This document shows, piece after piece, positions 33,393 to 45,104 of a stretch of 64,000 bases of DNA (positions are counted from its first letter, which is position 1; every line of letters starts with the position of its first letter). The notes beneath the pieces are model-generated. The model searched no databases. It was not told where the DNA came from and saw only the letters and a program-made list of their open reading frames with translations. The stretch comes from Gari tellinella. Its lineage: Eukaryota; Mollusca; Bivalvia; Cardiida; Psammobiidae. A program made the translations under genes and the position numbers. The stretch covers positions 97,822,794 to 97,886,793 of the forward strand of contig OV277858.1 of the NCBI GenBank assembly GCA_922989275.2, given 5' to 3'.

Positions 33393-33884
33393 AGATGCTT
33401 AAAGTTGAACCTATACATACCTAGACATTTTTATGAACACTTTGTTGTATTTGCATAGTAAGTAGTTCTGTAATAGCGGAAACACTTAATATGCCAGTGT
33501 ATTTGGGACAACTGTATGCATGTATCATAGCCAATAATGCAGACGCAGGTGAAACACACAACATCTATAAGTGAAATTGGCAGATGCAAAAAGACATTTG
33601 CCCTCATTTCTTTTAGACTTTTTCTTCCACTTGAATTACAGAAGCAAACAATGTATATCCAGATCAAACAGCAAGTAACTGATCTGATCAGAATTTAGCC
33701 GGCACTCAGCAATCAGAAAACAATAACAAAATATTAACCCATTGTCACTAACAAATAGCGTACTTATGTTTGAATTTGAATTTCTAAACGTACACTTGTC
33801 GTATGCTAGCATAAGTCATCTGAACAGGGCATACACTGTTTGCCATTTTGCAATAATTGTTAACATCAACCCTAAAAAGTAACA

Positions 33885-35940
33885 AGAGCGTGTCCCAGTT
33901 ACACGAATGCCCCCGATGATACAGGGAGGGGAATCCAGACTATCAAACGTAAAAGTTAGAGAGCTGAAACTGTAGTGGAGCGCCATTTTGAGGACTTCAA
34001 GGGCCATTACTCCAAAGGGCCTAGCAGAAATCGGTGCCGCTGGTTATCCAAATTAGTCTCCATTTTATTATGTCAACAAACATTTTCAGAAAGTTTGGTG
34101 AAGATCAGATGAAAAGCAATGTGTTTGTGAAACACAAATGCCCCCAGCCAGCGTCATGTTCTGTAATGTAATGCTTATTTGCAAAAGTAGGTCAAAAGTC
34201 ATGGTCACATGGTAAATGAAACATTGGCGTGGTTGAACAAGTCTTAAAACAAGAAACATACAATGTACATGTACATACAAAGTATGGAAGCTCTAGGCCT
34301 ACTGGTTCAAATGTTATAGGCATATAAAGATTTATACAAAAGCCGGTCAAAGGTCAAGGTCACAAGGGCAAAAGCGTAGGTATGGTTGGAAAGGTCTTGA
34401 CACAAGCAATATATCAACAAAATATGAAAGCCGTAGGCCTACTGGGGCAATTGTTATAGCCATTTAAAGATTTTAACAAAAGTAGGTCAAATGTCAAGGT
34501 CACAATGTCAAAATATTTTGTATGGTTAGAAAGGTCTCGCCACAGGGAAGACACCTGCCAAGTATAAAAGGCCCAGGTGCAAAAATGCAAAAGTTATAGC
34601 CAAGGTTAAGGTTTTTGGTTAAAGTTTGATTAAATAGGTCAAAGGTCGAGGTCAAGGTCACATGGTCATAGACTTTGGTATAGTTGGAAAGGTCTTAACA
34701 CAAGAAAAGTGCATACAAAATATGAAAGCCCTGGGCCAACTGGTGCAAATTATATAGCCATTTAAAGATTTTTACAAAAGTAATTCAAATGTCAAGGTCA
34801 AGGTCACAAGGTCAAAAAGTTTTATATGGTTTGAAAGGTGTTGTCATAAGGAATACACATGCCAAGTATAAAAGGCCCAGGTTTAAAAATGCAAAAGTTA
34901 TAGCCAAGGTTAAGGTTTTTGGTTAAAGTTTGATTAAATAGGTCAAAGGTCAAGGTCACATGGTCAAAGATGTTGGTATGGTTGGAAAGGTCTTGACAAA
35001 AGAAATATACATACAAAATATGAAAGCCCTGGGCCTACTGGTGCAAATGTTATAGCCATTTAAAGATTTTTACAAAAGTAGGTCAAATGTCAAGGTCAAG
35101 GTCACAAGGTCAAAAAGTTTTATATGGTTGGAAAGGTCTTGCCATGAGGAATACACATGCCAAGTATAAAAGGCCCAGGTTTAAAAATGCAAAAGTTATA
35201 GCCAAGGTTAAGGTTTTTGGTTAAAGTTTGATTATATAGGTCAAAGGTCAAGGTCAAGGTCACATGGTCAAAGATGTTGGTATGGTTGAAAAGGTCTTGA
35301 CAAAAGAAATATACATACAAAATATGAAAGTCCTGGGCCTACTGGTGCAAATGTTATAGCCATTTAAAGATTTTTACAAAAGTAGGTCAAATGTCAAGGT
35401 CAAGGTCACAAGGTCAAAAGTTTTATAGGGTTGGAAAGGTCTTGCCATGAGGAATACACATGCCAAGTATAAAAGGCCCAGGTTTAAAAAGGCAAAAGTT
35501 ATAGCCAAGGTTAAGGTTTTTGGTTAAAGTTTGATTAAATAGGTCAAAGGTCAAGCTCAAGGTCACATGGTCAAAGATGTTGGTATGGTTGGAAAGGTCT
35601 TGACAAAAGAAATATACATACAAAATATGAAAGTCCCGGGCCTACTGGTGCAAATGTTATAGCCATTTAAAGATTTTTACAAAAGTAGGTCAAATGTCAA
35701 GGTCAAGGTCACAAGGTCAAAAAAGTTTGTATGGATGGAAAGGTCTTGATACAGGGAAGACACATGCAAAGTATAAAAGGTCCAGGTACAAAAATGCAAG
35801 AGTTATAGCCAAGGTTAAGGTTTTTGGCACAGACAGACGGACAGACGGACGGACAGACGGACGGACGGACAAACCAACAGACATGACAAAAACTATATGC
35901 CCCCGAATCGTAGATTCTGGGGGCATAAAAAATGGACTAG
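33885..35940. repeat. Tandem array of ~300-bp dimeric units rich in AGGTCA
   Basis: Units of about 300 bp run from about 34190 to 35820. Each is made of two ~150-bp half units (GGAAAGGTCTTGACAAAAG and GGAAAGGTCTTGCCATGAGG). Every unit carries runs of AGGTCA, including AGGTCAAAGGTCA at 34940, 35238 and 35541. The array is followed by a GACAGACGGACG minisatellite (35829-35870) and a hairpin TGCCCCCGAATC/GATTCTGGGGGCA (35900-35927). Similar ATGCCCCC motifs occur at the left end (33907, 34138). It resembles tandem-repeat-bearing non-autonomous elements; no protein is encoded and the class is not determined. Confidence 0.65.
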
Positions 35941-36259
35941 ACCTAATTGGAAATTAACATGTCAGTGAACAATGGGGGCCTACCGATATACAGAGTTACC
36001 CCGCATGGAAAGTGTGATAAGAGTAGCGCCCCCTGAATGAGCGGTTGTTTCCGGTTCAATAGTGAAGTACACATAGTATCGAAAATCCTTTATCCTCAAA
36101 CACGAATTTGAGGAGATCGTCTGCTTGTTAGTGTAGAGCTTATATTATATACAGTAGAACCTGGCTATACATTATTGAAAGCGCAATCTCTCATATTGTT
36201 CAAAAAATAGAATTAAGACATGCATTTACTTTACCTACAATAAAACTTACAAAAACTTC

Positions 36260-37432
36260 CATAGATATACCGTTCTATGCATATCATTTATTCATATGTT
36301 TATTAAAATAAGTCATCAATCTGCACCTCAATAAATATGTTATACCTCCCAGCAGATGATAGCTTAAAGAAGAATGTCCCTTAATCTGCCTTAAGGGGTC
36401 ACCTATCTTCAAAATTAATACCATCTATTGGGTAAAGGGTTAAACCCCGTTACATGAATGTGTCATAGCACATTCTGGTTGCTGTTAATCAATCATAAAC
36501 CCTACCCGCTATGAATACCTATCATTTAATTTATTACTTTAGCTGATTAAATAAGGAAAAATACCGTAGGAATTATCAATTATGCTAATAGCATGATAAG
36601 GGTTAATATTTAAAAAAAAATACTGCCTACTTTCTTGATAAAAGTTTAGAACATGATATCAATTTTGACTTAAAACATATATGAGTGTGAAACAGTTCTA
36701 CCCCTGATCAGCCTGTTAGTATATATGCTGCATCTTATCTGGTTCCAAACTTTTTATAAATGATAGTGTTTTAAGCCTATTATAATTAGTGAACTGGTAA
36801 CAGATCAACAGAAATAAAGTTTTAATCTACTAAAACGATGGAATACATGCTTTACTTTCAACATTGAGTTTTCAACAGAGTACACATTTAATGATAGGAG
36901 AGGGGTTCTAAAGTATTTATGTTGTTAAAACGGTATGTATTTCCTATTAACCCTTTAATACGCCTTTGGTTTATTCCTCCATTGAAGGAAAGAGTTCTAA
37001 TTCAAAAAAATTATTAGCATGAATGTGCAACATTAAAAACATTGAATATCCTAGCAGATGGTAGCTTAAAGCAAGCTGAAAGTAAAGTGGCATGTACTTT
37101 TCAATCTACCTTTAATGGACACCTGTCTTTCCAGGTAGGAACAGGCGATCGGGTAATGGGTAAACCCATTACCTAAACCAATTACCCCACAGCCCGTGTT
37201 AAGTATTTAATATAGGGCACCTCTTAAAGCAGGTTGAAAGTAAAACATAATGCGCCTTAAGGTGCACCCTGCTTTACTTTAATCCTGCTTTAAGGCACCA
37301 CCCACTACGACATAAAATATCACCTATGTTTCATAATTATGACTGATTGGTGCATGAAGAGGATTTAGTTGCTTATGAAGGTGGAATTCATTAAAGGAGT
37401 AAAAGGCATAATGATGGGGGTAATGGGTTAAG
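36260..37432. repeat. Three A-family MITEs in series
   Basis: About 36260-36445 (ends TGGGTAAAGGGTTAA), 36947-37167 (TTAACCCTTTAATACGCC to CGGGTAATGGGT) and about 37185-37432 (ATTACCCCACAGCC to GGGGTAATGGGTTAA, core-1 hairpin at about 37225-37295). 36446-36946 holds another decayed TTAA-type element (GATAAGGGTTAA near 36604) and no gene. Confidence 0.55.
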
Positions 37433-38258
37433 CTTTTGCACATGAAGGAGTGCATGGTATAGGAGATTAAAATTTATTCCCCACATGAATAACAATGTGG
37501 ATCCTATATAAAAAAATATAGTTTGGTGTGTTTTGATTCCAGCCTGTGTACCCAAGACTTAAGCTTCCGTTTTATGGCTTGTCATAGCAGAGATGACTAT
37601 GGGACAGCAGCTGCACCCCAGTGGGGGGTCAGTATACAATTCGATTTCTAGCTAATTGGTTACTTCCTGTTGTTAGTTGTGATGATGCTTTGCGCTTTAT
37701 GGCCCCTGGGCAGAAGCCTTGAGAGGTGAAATCCATGTGCGCTATGAGCATTTCAGCCTGAACTATTTCTATGAAATTTCTGTCAACGAAACTCTGCTGG
37801 TATATAATGAACAAACAAAGTATACATTTTTGAAGAAACTGTTTACCATTCAACATATTTTAAAAGATCAGTTTAACCCTTTGCCTAATGAATATTCATG
37901 TCATTATTAATAACTGAATAAATTAATACAAAGTTTATGTTTAATACCGGTAATGTCTTAATAAATATCCCCTTTTTCACCTGTAATAGGCAGCATTTAT
38001 AGACCTATAATGTCATTTAAGAACCAGAGAGGACAGTCATTGATTATAGAGACTGTTCCTATATAGTAACCATCTGATCAGGATCTACTTTTAATCCATG
38101 TTAACGTTCTTTTACCGAGGTGAAAACACGTGTCTGTTAAGTATGTTAAAAGTCAGCTTCTTTGTTATATAGAAAAAGTATGATCAGTGCTACTTTCGGT
38201 TTGCTAAAAACGATGAAATAAATAACCGTCGCATTTGACATTAAACAAAATTAATACA
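37433..38258. other. Intergenic, no gene seen
   Basis: No coding, RNA or repeat structure recognised apart from short A-family-like words near 37873. Confidence 0.35.
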
Positions 38259-38803
38259 TTAAAGGGACTCGCAACCGGATGGTGTACTTGTCAAAATAAA
38301 ATAAAATACTCAAATAAAAGCAAATTTGTGGCATCATTTGGCTTCTGACATTAAAAAAATATGATCAGTCCAAAAAAAGTCTCAAGAATCGTCACCGAAT
38401 CTTAGATTTTTAGATATTTTCCATCGTTTTTCTATACCGACTAGTAGACGGTATAGTTGTTGTTGTTGCTTCTCTACACGGGCTCAGACATAAACCCGAG
38501 CCGAATTGTGAAGTTGTATGCACTTTCGATCGATACACATTTAAATACGTTAAATCGATCCGAGATAAACGGATAGTTCCGTGGTCCATTGGTCTAAGCG
38601 GTTTCCCCTATTTTGCCTTCTGTCCGCCAATGCCGGGCCACGGGTTCGAATCCCACCAGAGACCAATATTTTTTTTTATTGAAATACATTTTTTTAAACA
38701 GAATTTCTTATCCTAAACTAATTCTTTACCATTTATATAAGCGTTTGACACATATTTACAAATTACTATTTTTAATGCACCATCTGGTTGCGAGTCGCTT
38801 TAA
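38259..38803. mobile_element. TTAA-flanked inverted-repeat element with internal tRNA-like domain (T1)
   Basis: TTAA-AGGGACTCGCAACC at the left faces GGTTGCGAGTCGCT-TTAA at the right; the inverted ends span about 25 bp. At 38587-38667 a tRNA-like segment on the plus strand has an A-box-like TGGTCTAAGCGG and a consensus B box GGTTCGAATCC. The acceptor stem does not pair. A second copy with the same ends and tRNA-like part is at 51462-53404. It combines features of a DNA-type MITE with a pol III retroposon head. Confidence 0.65.
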
Positions 38804-39797
38804 AATACATAGGGATAAACGGGAGCTTGACTGCATATAGATATAGGTATCAAACTAATAAACCGCATTCGATCTATTCTTTTCCGAATCGTTTATGACC
38901 GTTATCGACACCGTCTCAATGAACCGGAAACAACCTTTTCCTTATCAGGGGAGTTAACTCGTGATGAAAATTGGGATAACTCTGTAATGCGGTAGGGCCC
39001 CATTTTATGGTTGAATGAGTTAATGAAACAAAGTGTCATAACTTAACCCTTATCCTGCTGATTTGTCGCCTGCTTCAAATATAATGTCTGCGAAATATAA
39101 TAACTAATTTTGGTCTTTTTAAATCTAAAGAAAAAGTACTTTTCGAGTGACAAACAGCTTCGATCCAGATCAGACGCTATGTAACGCGATAATTAAGGGT
39201 TAAGGAGCAGTGACTCGCGCCTTTAGTTTGCCGGGGGCCTTTTTACCATCCCGGAGCAAAAACTTAAACTTTGACACGAGTTACCCAGATCAATCCGTGT
39301 CAAATAGTTTGGATAATGATCCGACATAGATAGTCTAAAATGAATACGACATTGTTTCCTATAGAATTGCATTCAGTTTCAAAGTTTTTCACACAAAACA
39401 CTCAAATCAAGATTGTTTTCAGAGTAATTTCCGACACATAATTGTTGGGTGCCTGATCTTGATCCAAACTGTTTGCAATAGAACAGAAAATATCCTTTTT
39501 CTGTGTTTTTCATACAAATATATCTTATTCGAAACATATTTACGCTTTTCCATCATAATCATATTAATCTTATATGTGTAAATCACTCCTTAAAAAGAAA
39601 TTCGAAAAATGTATGTTTTAATTTAATTTTAATTTTGTTTTTTACCATTTTAGCTATCAATTAGTTTTGATCCGATTGGTTAACAGTTTGCAAATTGACG
39701 TATAGACAAATTACTTAGTCTGATCATAATTCATACTATCGTTTGTTAAGTGTGGATGTACGAATAATATACTAGTGAAAGATTCGATCGATAATGA
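38804..39797. other. Intergenic with a decayed D-family MITE
   Basis: About 39043-39205 shows TTAACCCTTATCCTGC, GCTTCGATCCAGATCAGACG and AATTAAGGGTTAA. The rest has no gene signal. Confidence 0.35.
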
Positions 39798-40397
39798 AGA
39801 ACAGAACAGAACAGAACAGAACAGAATTTTATTTCACATAAACTTTACAGTTTCTAGTGATTACAAATCTCTCTATATAACTATAACACTTTTGACAAGA
39901 AATCCTAGTGGTAGGTTTGTGTCCGATGGATGGACTTATCAAGCTAAAATAAGCTAAACCGCTATCGTTACTACACCCTGGGCCTTCTGCACAGAGTATC
40001 GCTCGAAAGCGGAGTAAACATTCGTTATGTTTGATAGATACAGTTCAAACTAATCTTATTACTGCATATGTTTATAGTAATTATGAACATACCCACAAAT
40101 TTACATCTATATTACACATGCATGTAGCATAATTGTATAACATATTATAATCTTATTATACGAAAAAAAATATTTCACACGTCTTGTGCTGCAAACTGTG
40201 TACTATACACTTACACTGGTATATACCTACTTGTATATGAATAGAATAAATAATGCTAGTTCCTTGTATGAACTTTGTTAAATAATCGCATTGTGATTAT
40301 ATACAAACTTACATTCTTACATTTTTATAATGCATGTATATATATATGTACTTTGACATTTGTTTAATAGTACATGTAGATTGCTAAATGTCTAAGT

Positions 40398-43300
40398 CTA
40401 AGTCGCATTGATAGTGTTTATTCTTAGTTGTGTAGCTTCTGATATATATCTACATAAATTATATAATTCATTTCTATTTTGTGTCCCGAGCAATTCAATT
40501 AATTTAAACATACTTGGTCTATCTCTATAGTATCTCTTAATATAACTCACTCTCAAACCTTGGTACTGTCTGCATTTGAAAACAAAGTGGTATTCATCTT
40601 CGATATCGTTACAGTTACATATTTGGCATGTTCTCTGGTTTAATTCCGTTCTGTCGTATCTTCCTGTATGTACTCTGAGATTATGACCTGAAATTCGTAT
40701 TTTCGTTAACGCTGTCCGAAGTTTTCTAGATGCAATGGTATCGAGATAATTTTCAATGCCAAAGTTTATCTTAATGTTTCTATACAAGCTTAAAACGCTA
40801 CTATCATTTAAATTCCGATGCCATTCTTGTAAAAATTCGTCTATTAATCGTTGCTTAAAAACGATTAAAAACTCTTTCACATTTATGTCAGTTCTATTGT
40901 ACCATACATATAAAAATCCATATTTCTCTAGCAAATTTTTAACGTTGTTTAACCAGATTGATTTTATACTTTGTTGGGTGTATACATGTAACATTAAATT
41001 ATCAACAATAGTTCTGGTCAGAATATTTTCTGAGTTGCAAACTTTAAACCAATATTTCACAACACGTACGTATCTGTTTATATAGAGCGGATATCGTCCA
41101 AGCTCTCCATAAACAGCCGCGTTACAGGTTTGCTGTCTAACACCAAGTACAGTTTTACAAAATTTCAGGTGCAATTTTTCCAGAATATGAGATTTAGTAA
41201 ACCCCCATATCTCGCATGCATACGTTATGATAGGTGAAACGAGCGCATCAAATAACTGGAGTGCGACCTTAGGTTTGGTTTCATATTTTTTTTTAAATTA
41301 GAAATTAACGTATTCATAGCCTTAAGACCTTTTCCGTATAAGGTTTGAGTATTTAAATTGAAATTTCCTGTGTAATTTAGAGTAACACCCAAATAATTAA
41401 AATCGTTCACAACATCAATTTGCTGCTGTCCATACGTCCAGCTTTCAATCCTTTTAAGATTACCTCTCTTGCGAAAAACAACAATTTTTGTTTTGGCGAC
41501 ATTTACCTCCAGCCCCCAATGGTTACAATATTCGTTTAGTCTATTAAGTGACAATTGTAAATCCTCAGGACTGTTCCCTAGAATAACAATGTCATCTGCG
41601 AATAGGAGTAGAATTAAACAAATGTCTTGGAAGTTAATACCACAGTTTACCCTGTCTTGGAAATAAAGCTCTAGATCATCTACGAATAGAGAAAACATTA
41701 TGGGCGAGTTTATTTCTCCTTGTCTGAGTCCAACTGCTATATTCACGTAATCAGAATAAGAATTACATAACCTGACACATGATTTCACAGACTGGTACAT
41801 ATTACGTAAATAAATTATACGCAGCATTTTACCATCAACATAAGCGTTATATAGCTTAAACCATAGCGCATTTCTATAGATGCTGTCGAAACAACGTTTC
41901 ATATCAATAAAGCATGAATAAAGCCTTTTATTTTCGTTAACATATTTCTGAATAATTGAATGTAAAATAAAAACTGCATCTACAGTAGATCTCCCTTTTC
42001 GGAAACCAAACTGTGCGTCTGATATTTTTTCATTTTCCTCACACCATTTAACTAGTAATACGTTGATTTAGTACACATGTAAAAAGCTTTCCAAAATTGC
42101 TTAATAGAGTTATGCCCCTATAATTGTTTACATCTGACTTATCGCCTTTCTTGTATATAGGTACTAGTAAACCGTTAGTCCAAGTTCTAGGAAATATTCC
42201 TGAATTAAATATTGCATTAAAAATTTCGGTTATATAACCTGCTAGAATGTCACAAGCTTCGATAAAATATTCATTGAGTAATTTATCAATTCCAGAAGCT
42301 TTATTTTTCCTAAGCAACGAAATGGCTTTACATACTTCTTCGAAGGTTATTTGTTTATCTAAACAATCAAAAACAGGACTATTACAATCATTAAAATCAT
42401 GCATAGCATTAAAATCGTCTGCTTCGTCATGTCGATTATGATTTATTTGGCTGTACATATCTTCAAAATAATTCTTAAAATCTTCTAAGGGTACGTCTAT
42501 ACTTTCTTTCGTCTTTTTGCTTTTGAAATATTTCCAAAATTCTTTTGGTTGTGTTTGTTTTAATTGTTCAAACTCTATGCAACGCCGTGACTCAAATGCC
42601 CTACGTTTTTTACTTACAATTGCCTTATACATTGATTTGAATTTACAAAGCTCTATTCTATCGAGTTCGCATTGTGTACTATTAAAAGTGTACAAAGCAT
42701 TCTTATATCGCCTCTTTGCCTCTCGACATTCCTGATCAAACCATTTATTTGAGTCGTTTACGCTACACTTTTCAAAACTAGGGTATCTTTCTGTATGTTT
42801 TAAAAACAGTGGGTCAGCAACTTCCCTAACGATATTTGTAAATGAATCAACAATATGGTCTACACTATTAACCTCTCTATCATCGTTATATAAAACATTA
42901 TTAAAATCCGCTAGTCTGCCAATCAAACCATTTCTAAATTTGTTCTTTTCATCATCATTCCATTTCAAACACTCATTGATTTGACACTGTTCATTATATA
43001 CACATGTATTGCATGAAATATTAAATGACAATGGTGCATGATCACTAAACTCGTTAAACTGACCTACTGTAAACTTTTCTATTAGTTTGAAATATCGCTC
43101 GTTTGCTAAAAAATAGTCAATAACACTTGATCCCTTTGAGTTGTAACATGTAAACTTTCCTATACTCGAGTCAGACCCTAATCTGCCGTTTATAATACGA
43201 AGTGAGTTTCCTTTACATAAGTCTATAAGTTTGTTTCCGTGTGAGTTATTTCCCTTGTCCATAGAGTATCTTGTTAGTGGTGTATCAAGCATATAACAAT

Positions 43301-43841
43301 CGGGATCAATGTCTGGCACATGTGCGTCACATATTATAAAATCTTGTTTGCAAGACGTCCTTGCATTGAAATCACCTGCCACAAGCACTATACCTTTAGT
43401 TTCATAATGGTCAATATCACTTTGTAGTGTGTTAAATAGGTCAATATCAATCAAGTTTGCTATAGGTGAAGACTCAGCCCACATGTACACTGCTGCTAAG
43501 TAAATATCATCTTCATTTTTGAAAAATTGCTTATCTAGTTTAAACCAAATGATTGTATCATGTGTGTTTTTGACTAGTGATACACCTTCTTTAACACTCT
43601 TCCTTATATACACTACAATGCCGCCGCTATTACGTTTTGCATTTCTATGTCTATATTTCCTATATAAATTGAAACAATAATAACCGTTTAAGTCTATTCT
43701 ACTACTTTTACATGTCCAAGATTCAGATAGCACAATAATGTCATACTCTGTTAACAAAGATACAAAGTGTGTATCCTCTCGCTTAGCTTTACTCAGTCCA
43801 TTACAATTCCAGACTAAACATTTCAGTCCATCCGGCCCATC
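40398..43841 (-). pseudogene. LINE ORF2: APE endonuclease and reverse transcriptase, two frameshifts
   Basis: The first in-frame residues after the ORF1 stop are DGPDGLKCLVWNCNGLSKAK, then LLTEYDIIVLSESW, VLVAGDFNAR and SDHAPLSF, an APE-type endonuclease. Reverse transcriptase follows (NKASGIDKLLNEYF, YKKGDKSDVNNYRGITLL, frameshift at about 42055, AQFGFRKGRSTVDAVF, GLRQGEINSPIMFSLFVDDL, LLFADDIVILG with FADD). A second frameshift in a run of A at 41287-41295 precedes ALVSPIITYACEIWG. The C-terminal CX2CX9HX4C finger is CQIC...HFVFKC. No in-frame ATG occurs before AVYMW inside the endonuclease domain. Confidence 0.82.
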
Positions 43842-44906
43842 CTACGCGTCTCTCACGGGTCTCCCCTCGACATAGACGGTGTCGTATGATACCCAAGCCC
43901 TACGCCCAGCCTCTTTCTCCTCTTTCGCTTTCCTGAACAATCGCCGTCTTTTCGCTGCTATCTCTGGGGGAAACTGTTCCGAAACATAGTACTTTGAGCC
44001 CCTGAGATTTTTACTTTGTCCTCTGACCGCCTCTCTATCGTTAAAGAATGAAAACTTGCACACAATGCTGCGAATTCTTTCACCTACTGTACTCCCACCT
44101 GCCTTCTGTGTGTTGTGCTCTGTCCTCTGTCCCATGCGATGTACTCGTTCAAATCTTATGCTATTCACTGTTTCCTTTGCTAATTTCAGTTTATCTACCA
44201 TAAAATTTCTCACAATTTCTTCAGTCTTTGTCGTTGTTTCATTCGGTTCCTCTGGAATGTTCCCAAAGATCAGATTGTTTCTCATGCTCTGAGATCTTAT
44301 ATAGTTCATGTCATCTTTCAATCTACCATTGTCTCTTTCCAGGTCTACAATTCTCTGCTTCGCTCCTTCTATGTCTATTCCATTCGAATCTGCTTTGTCT
44401 TCAACACGGTTTAATCTATCACTATTCTCTTTACTCATTTTGTCTATGTGCACCCATAATTTCTTCAGGTCTTTATCAAAACTCTCTACTTTCTCTTCTA
44501 ATATGTCTAGTTTCTTCAGGCGGTTGTCCATGTCCCCTAACTTCAAGCTGATTTTACCTAGCATGGCAACAATGTCCGAATTTGTGGGACCCTCTAAGTT
44601 TATCTTATCATTATGGCCCGTTCGTCCCTCCATACTTTCCGCCATCGTTTCTGTCCCAGGGATCGTTTCTACCTGTTCTACTTGATAAGTGCTCACCTCA
44701 TTCAAAGGTGCGAATAAATTCCCTAGCGTTATGGTGTAACCTTCGTCGAACAATACAGCGTTCGTTTCACCTAATACCTGGCTAATCCCACCCGTGCCCT
44801 CCGGCAATTTCTCTGGTGTGTCTTGTAAGTTTATACGTTTATAAAAACTCGTTTCTTCATCACTTTCACTTCTTTTTTTCTTCTGTCTGCGATTTCTACC
44901 AGTCAT
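43842..44906 (-). CDS. LINE ORF1 protein (L1-like, coiled coil and RRM)
   Basis: 354 residues. The basic N-terminus is MTGRNRRQKKKR. A long heptad-rich coiled coil (about 110-215: LGDMDNRLKKLDILEEKV, DRLNRVEDKADSNGIDIE, IVDLERDNGRLKDDMNYI) is followed by an L1-type RRM-like region (RNNLIFGNIPEEPNE) and a basic C-terminal domain (ERVHRMGQR, IVCKFSFFNDREAV, GRRAWVSYDTVYVEGRP). L1 ORF1 proteins trimerise and chaperone the element RNA. The frame is intact. The stop is a single UAG, after which the same frame continues straight into ORF2. Confidence 0.8.
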   Translation of the reverse strand: MTGRNRRQKKKRSESDEETSFYKRINLQDTPEKLPEGTGGISQVLGETNAVLFDEGYTITLGNLFAPLNEVSTYQVEQVETIPGTETMAESMEGRTGHNDKINLEGPTNSDIVAMLGKISLKLGDMDNRLKKLDILEEKVESFDKDLKKLWVHIDKMSKENSDRLNRVEDKADSNGIDIEGAKQRIVDLERDNGRLKDDMNYIRSQSMRNNLIFGNIPEEPNETTTKTEEIVRNFMVDKLKLAKETVNSIRFERVHRMGQRTEHNTQKAGGSTVGERIRSIVCKFSFFNDREAVRGQSKNLRGSKYYVSEQFPPEIAAKRRRLFRKAKEEKEAGRRAWVSYDTVYVEGRPVRDA

Positions 44907-45104
44907 TTCAGCTCCATCTTAATGTGAATGATAATAGAAAATGTCCTCTTACTCACGGTATCAAAATACTCTGCCTACTTCTTCTAATTTCTTGCTGATC
45001 TTACTATTTTGGCCCACTCACGAAAACACGTCTAACCACTAAGATGTCCTGTCCTCTTATGCTTGTCAGGGTATACTTGATGTAGAACGCGAATGTTAAA
45101 GTAA

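Larger units (their letters stand above)
39798..44930 (-). mobile_element. Near-complete L1-like LINE with ORF1 and ORF2
   Basis: Read on the minus strand: a short 5' region, ORF1 (44906-43842), ORF2 (43841-40398, two frameshifts), a ~600-bp 3' UTR and a 3' tail of TTCTG repeats (AACAGAACAGAACAG on plus, 39800-39826). The simple-repeat tail marks target-primed insertion. The 5' boundary is uncertain and no target duplication was recognised. Confidence 0.78.

Noticed and set aside
34822..35623. Three similar ~65-residue minus-strand open frames
   Set aside because: They repeat with the ~300-bp tandem units and are interrupted by in-frame changes; they are a by-product of the repeat, not a gene family.
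35900..35940. Helitron 3' end (hairpin followed by CTAG)
   Set aside because: A hairpin and CTAG occur, but CTAG is not followed by T and no matching 5' TC end was found; not enough to assign the class.
38575..38667. Functional tRNA gene
   Set aside because: A and B boxes are visible but the acceptor stem does not pair and the T stem has mismatches; the same sequence recurs inside a second transposon copy.
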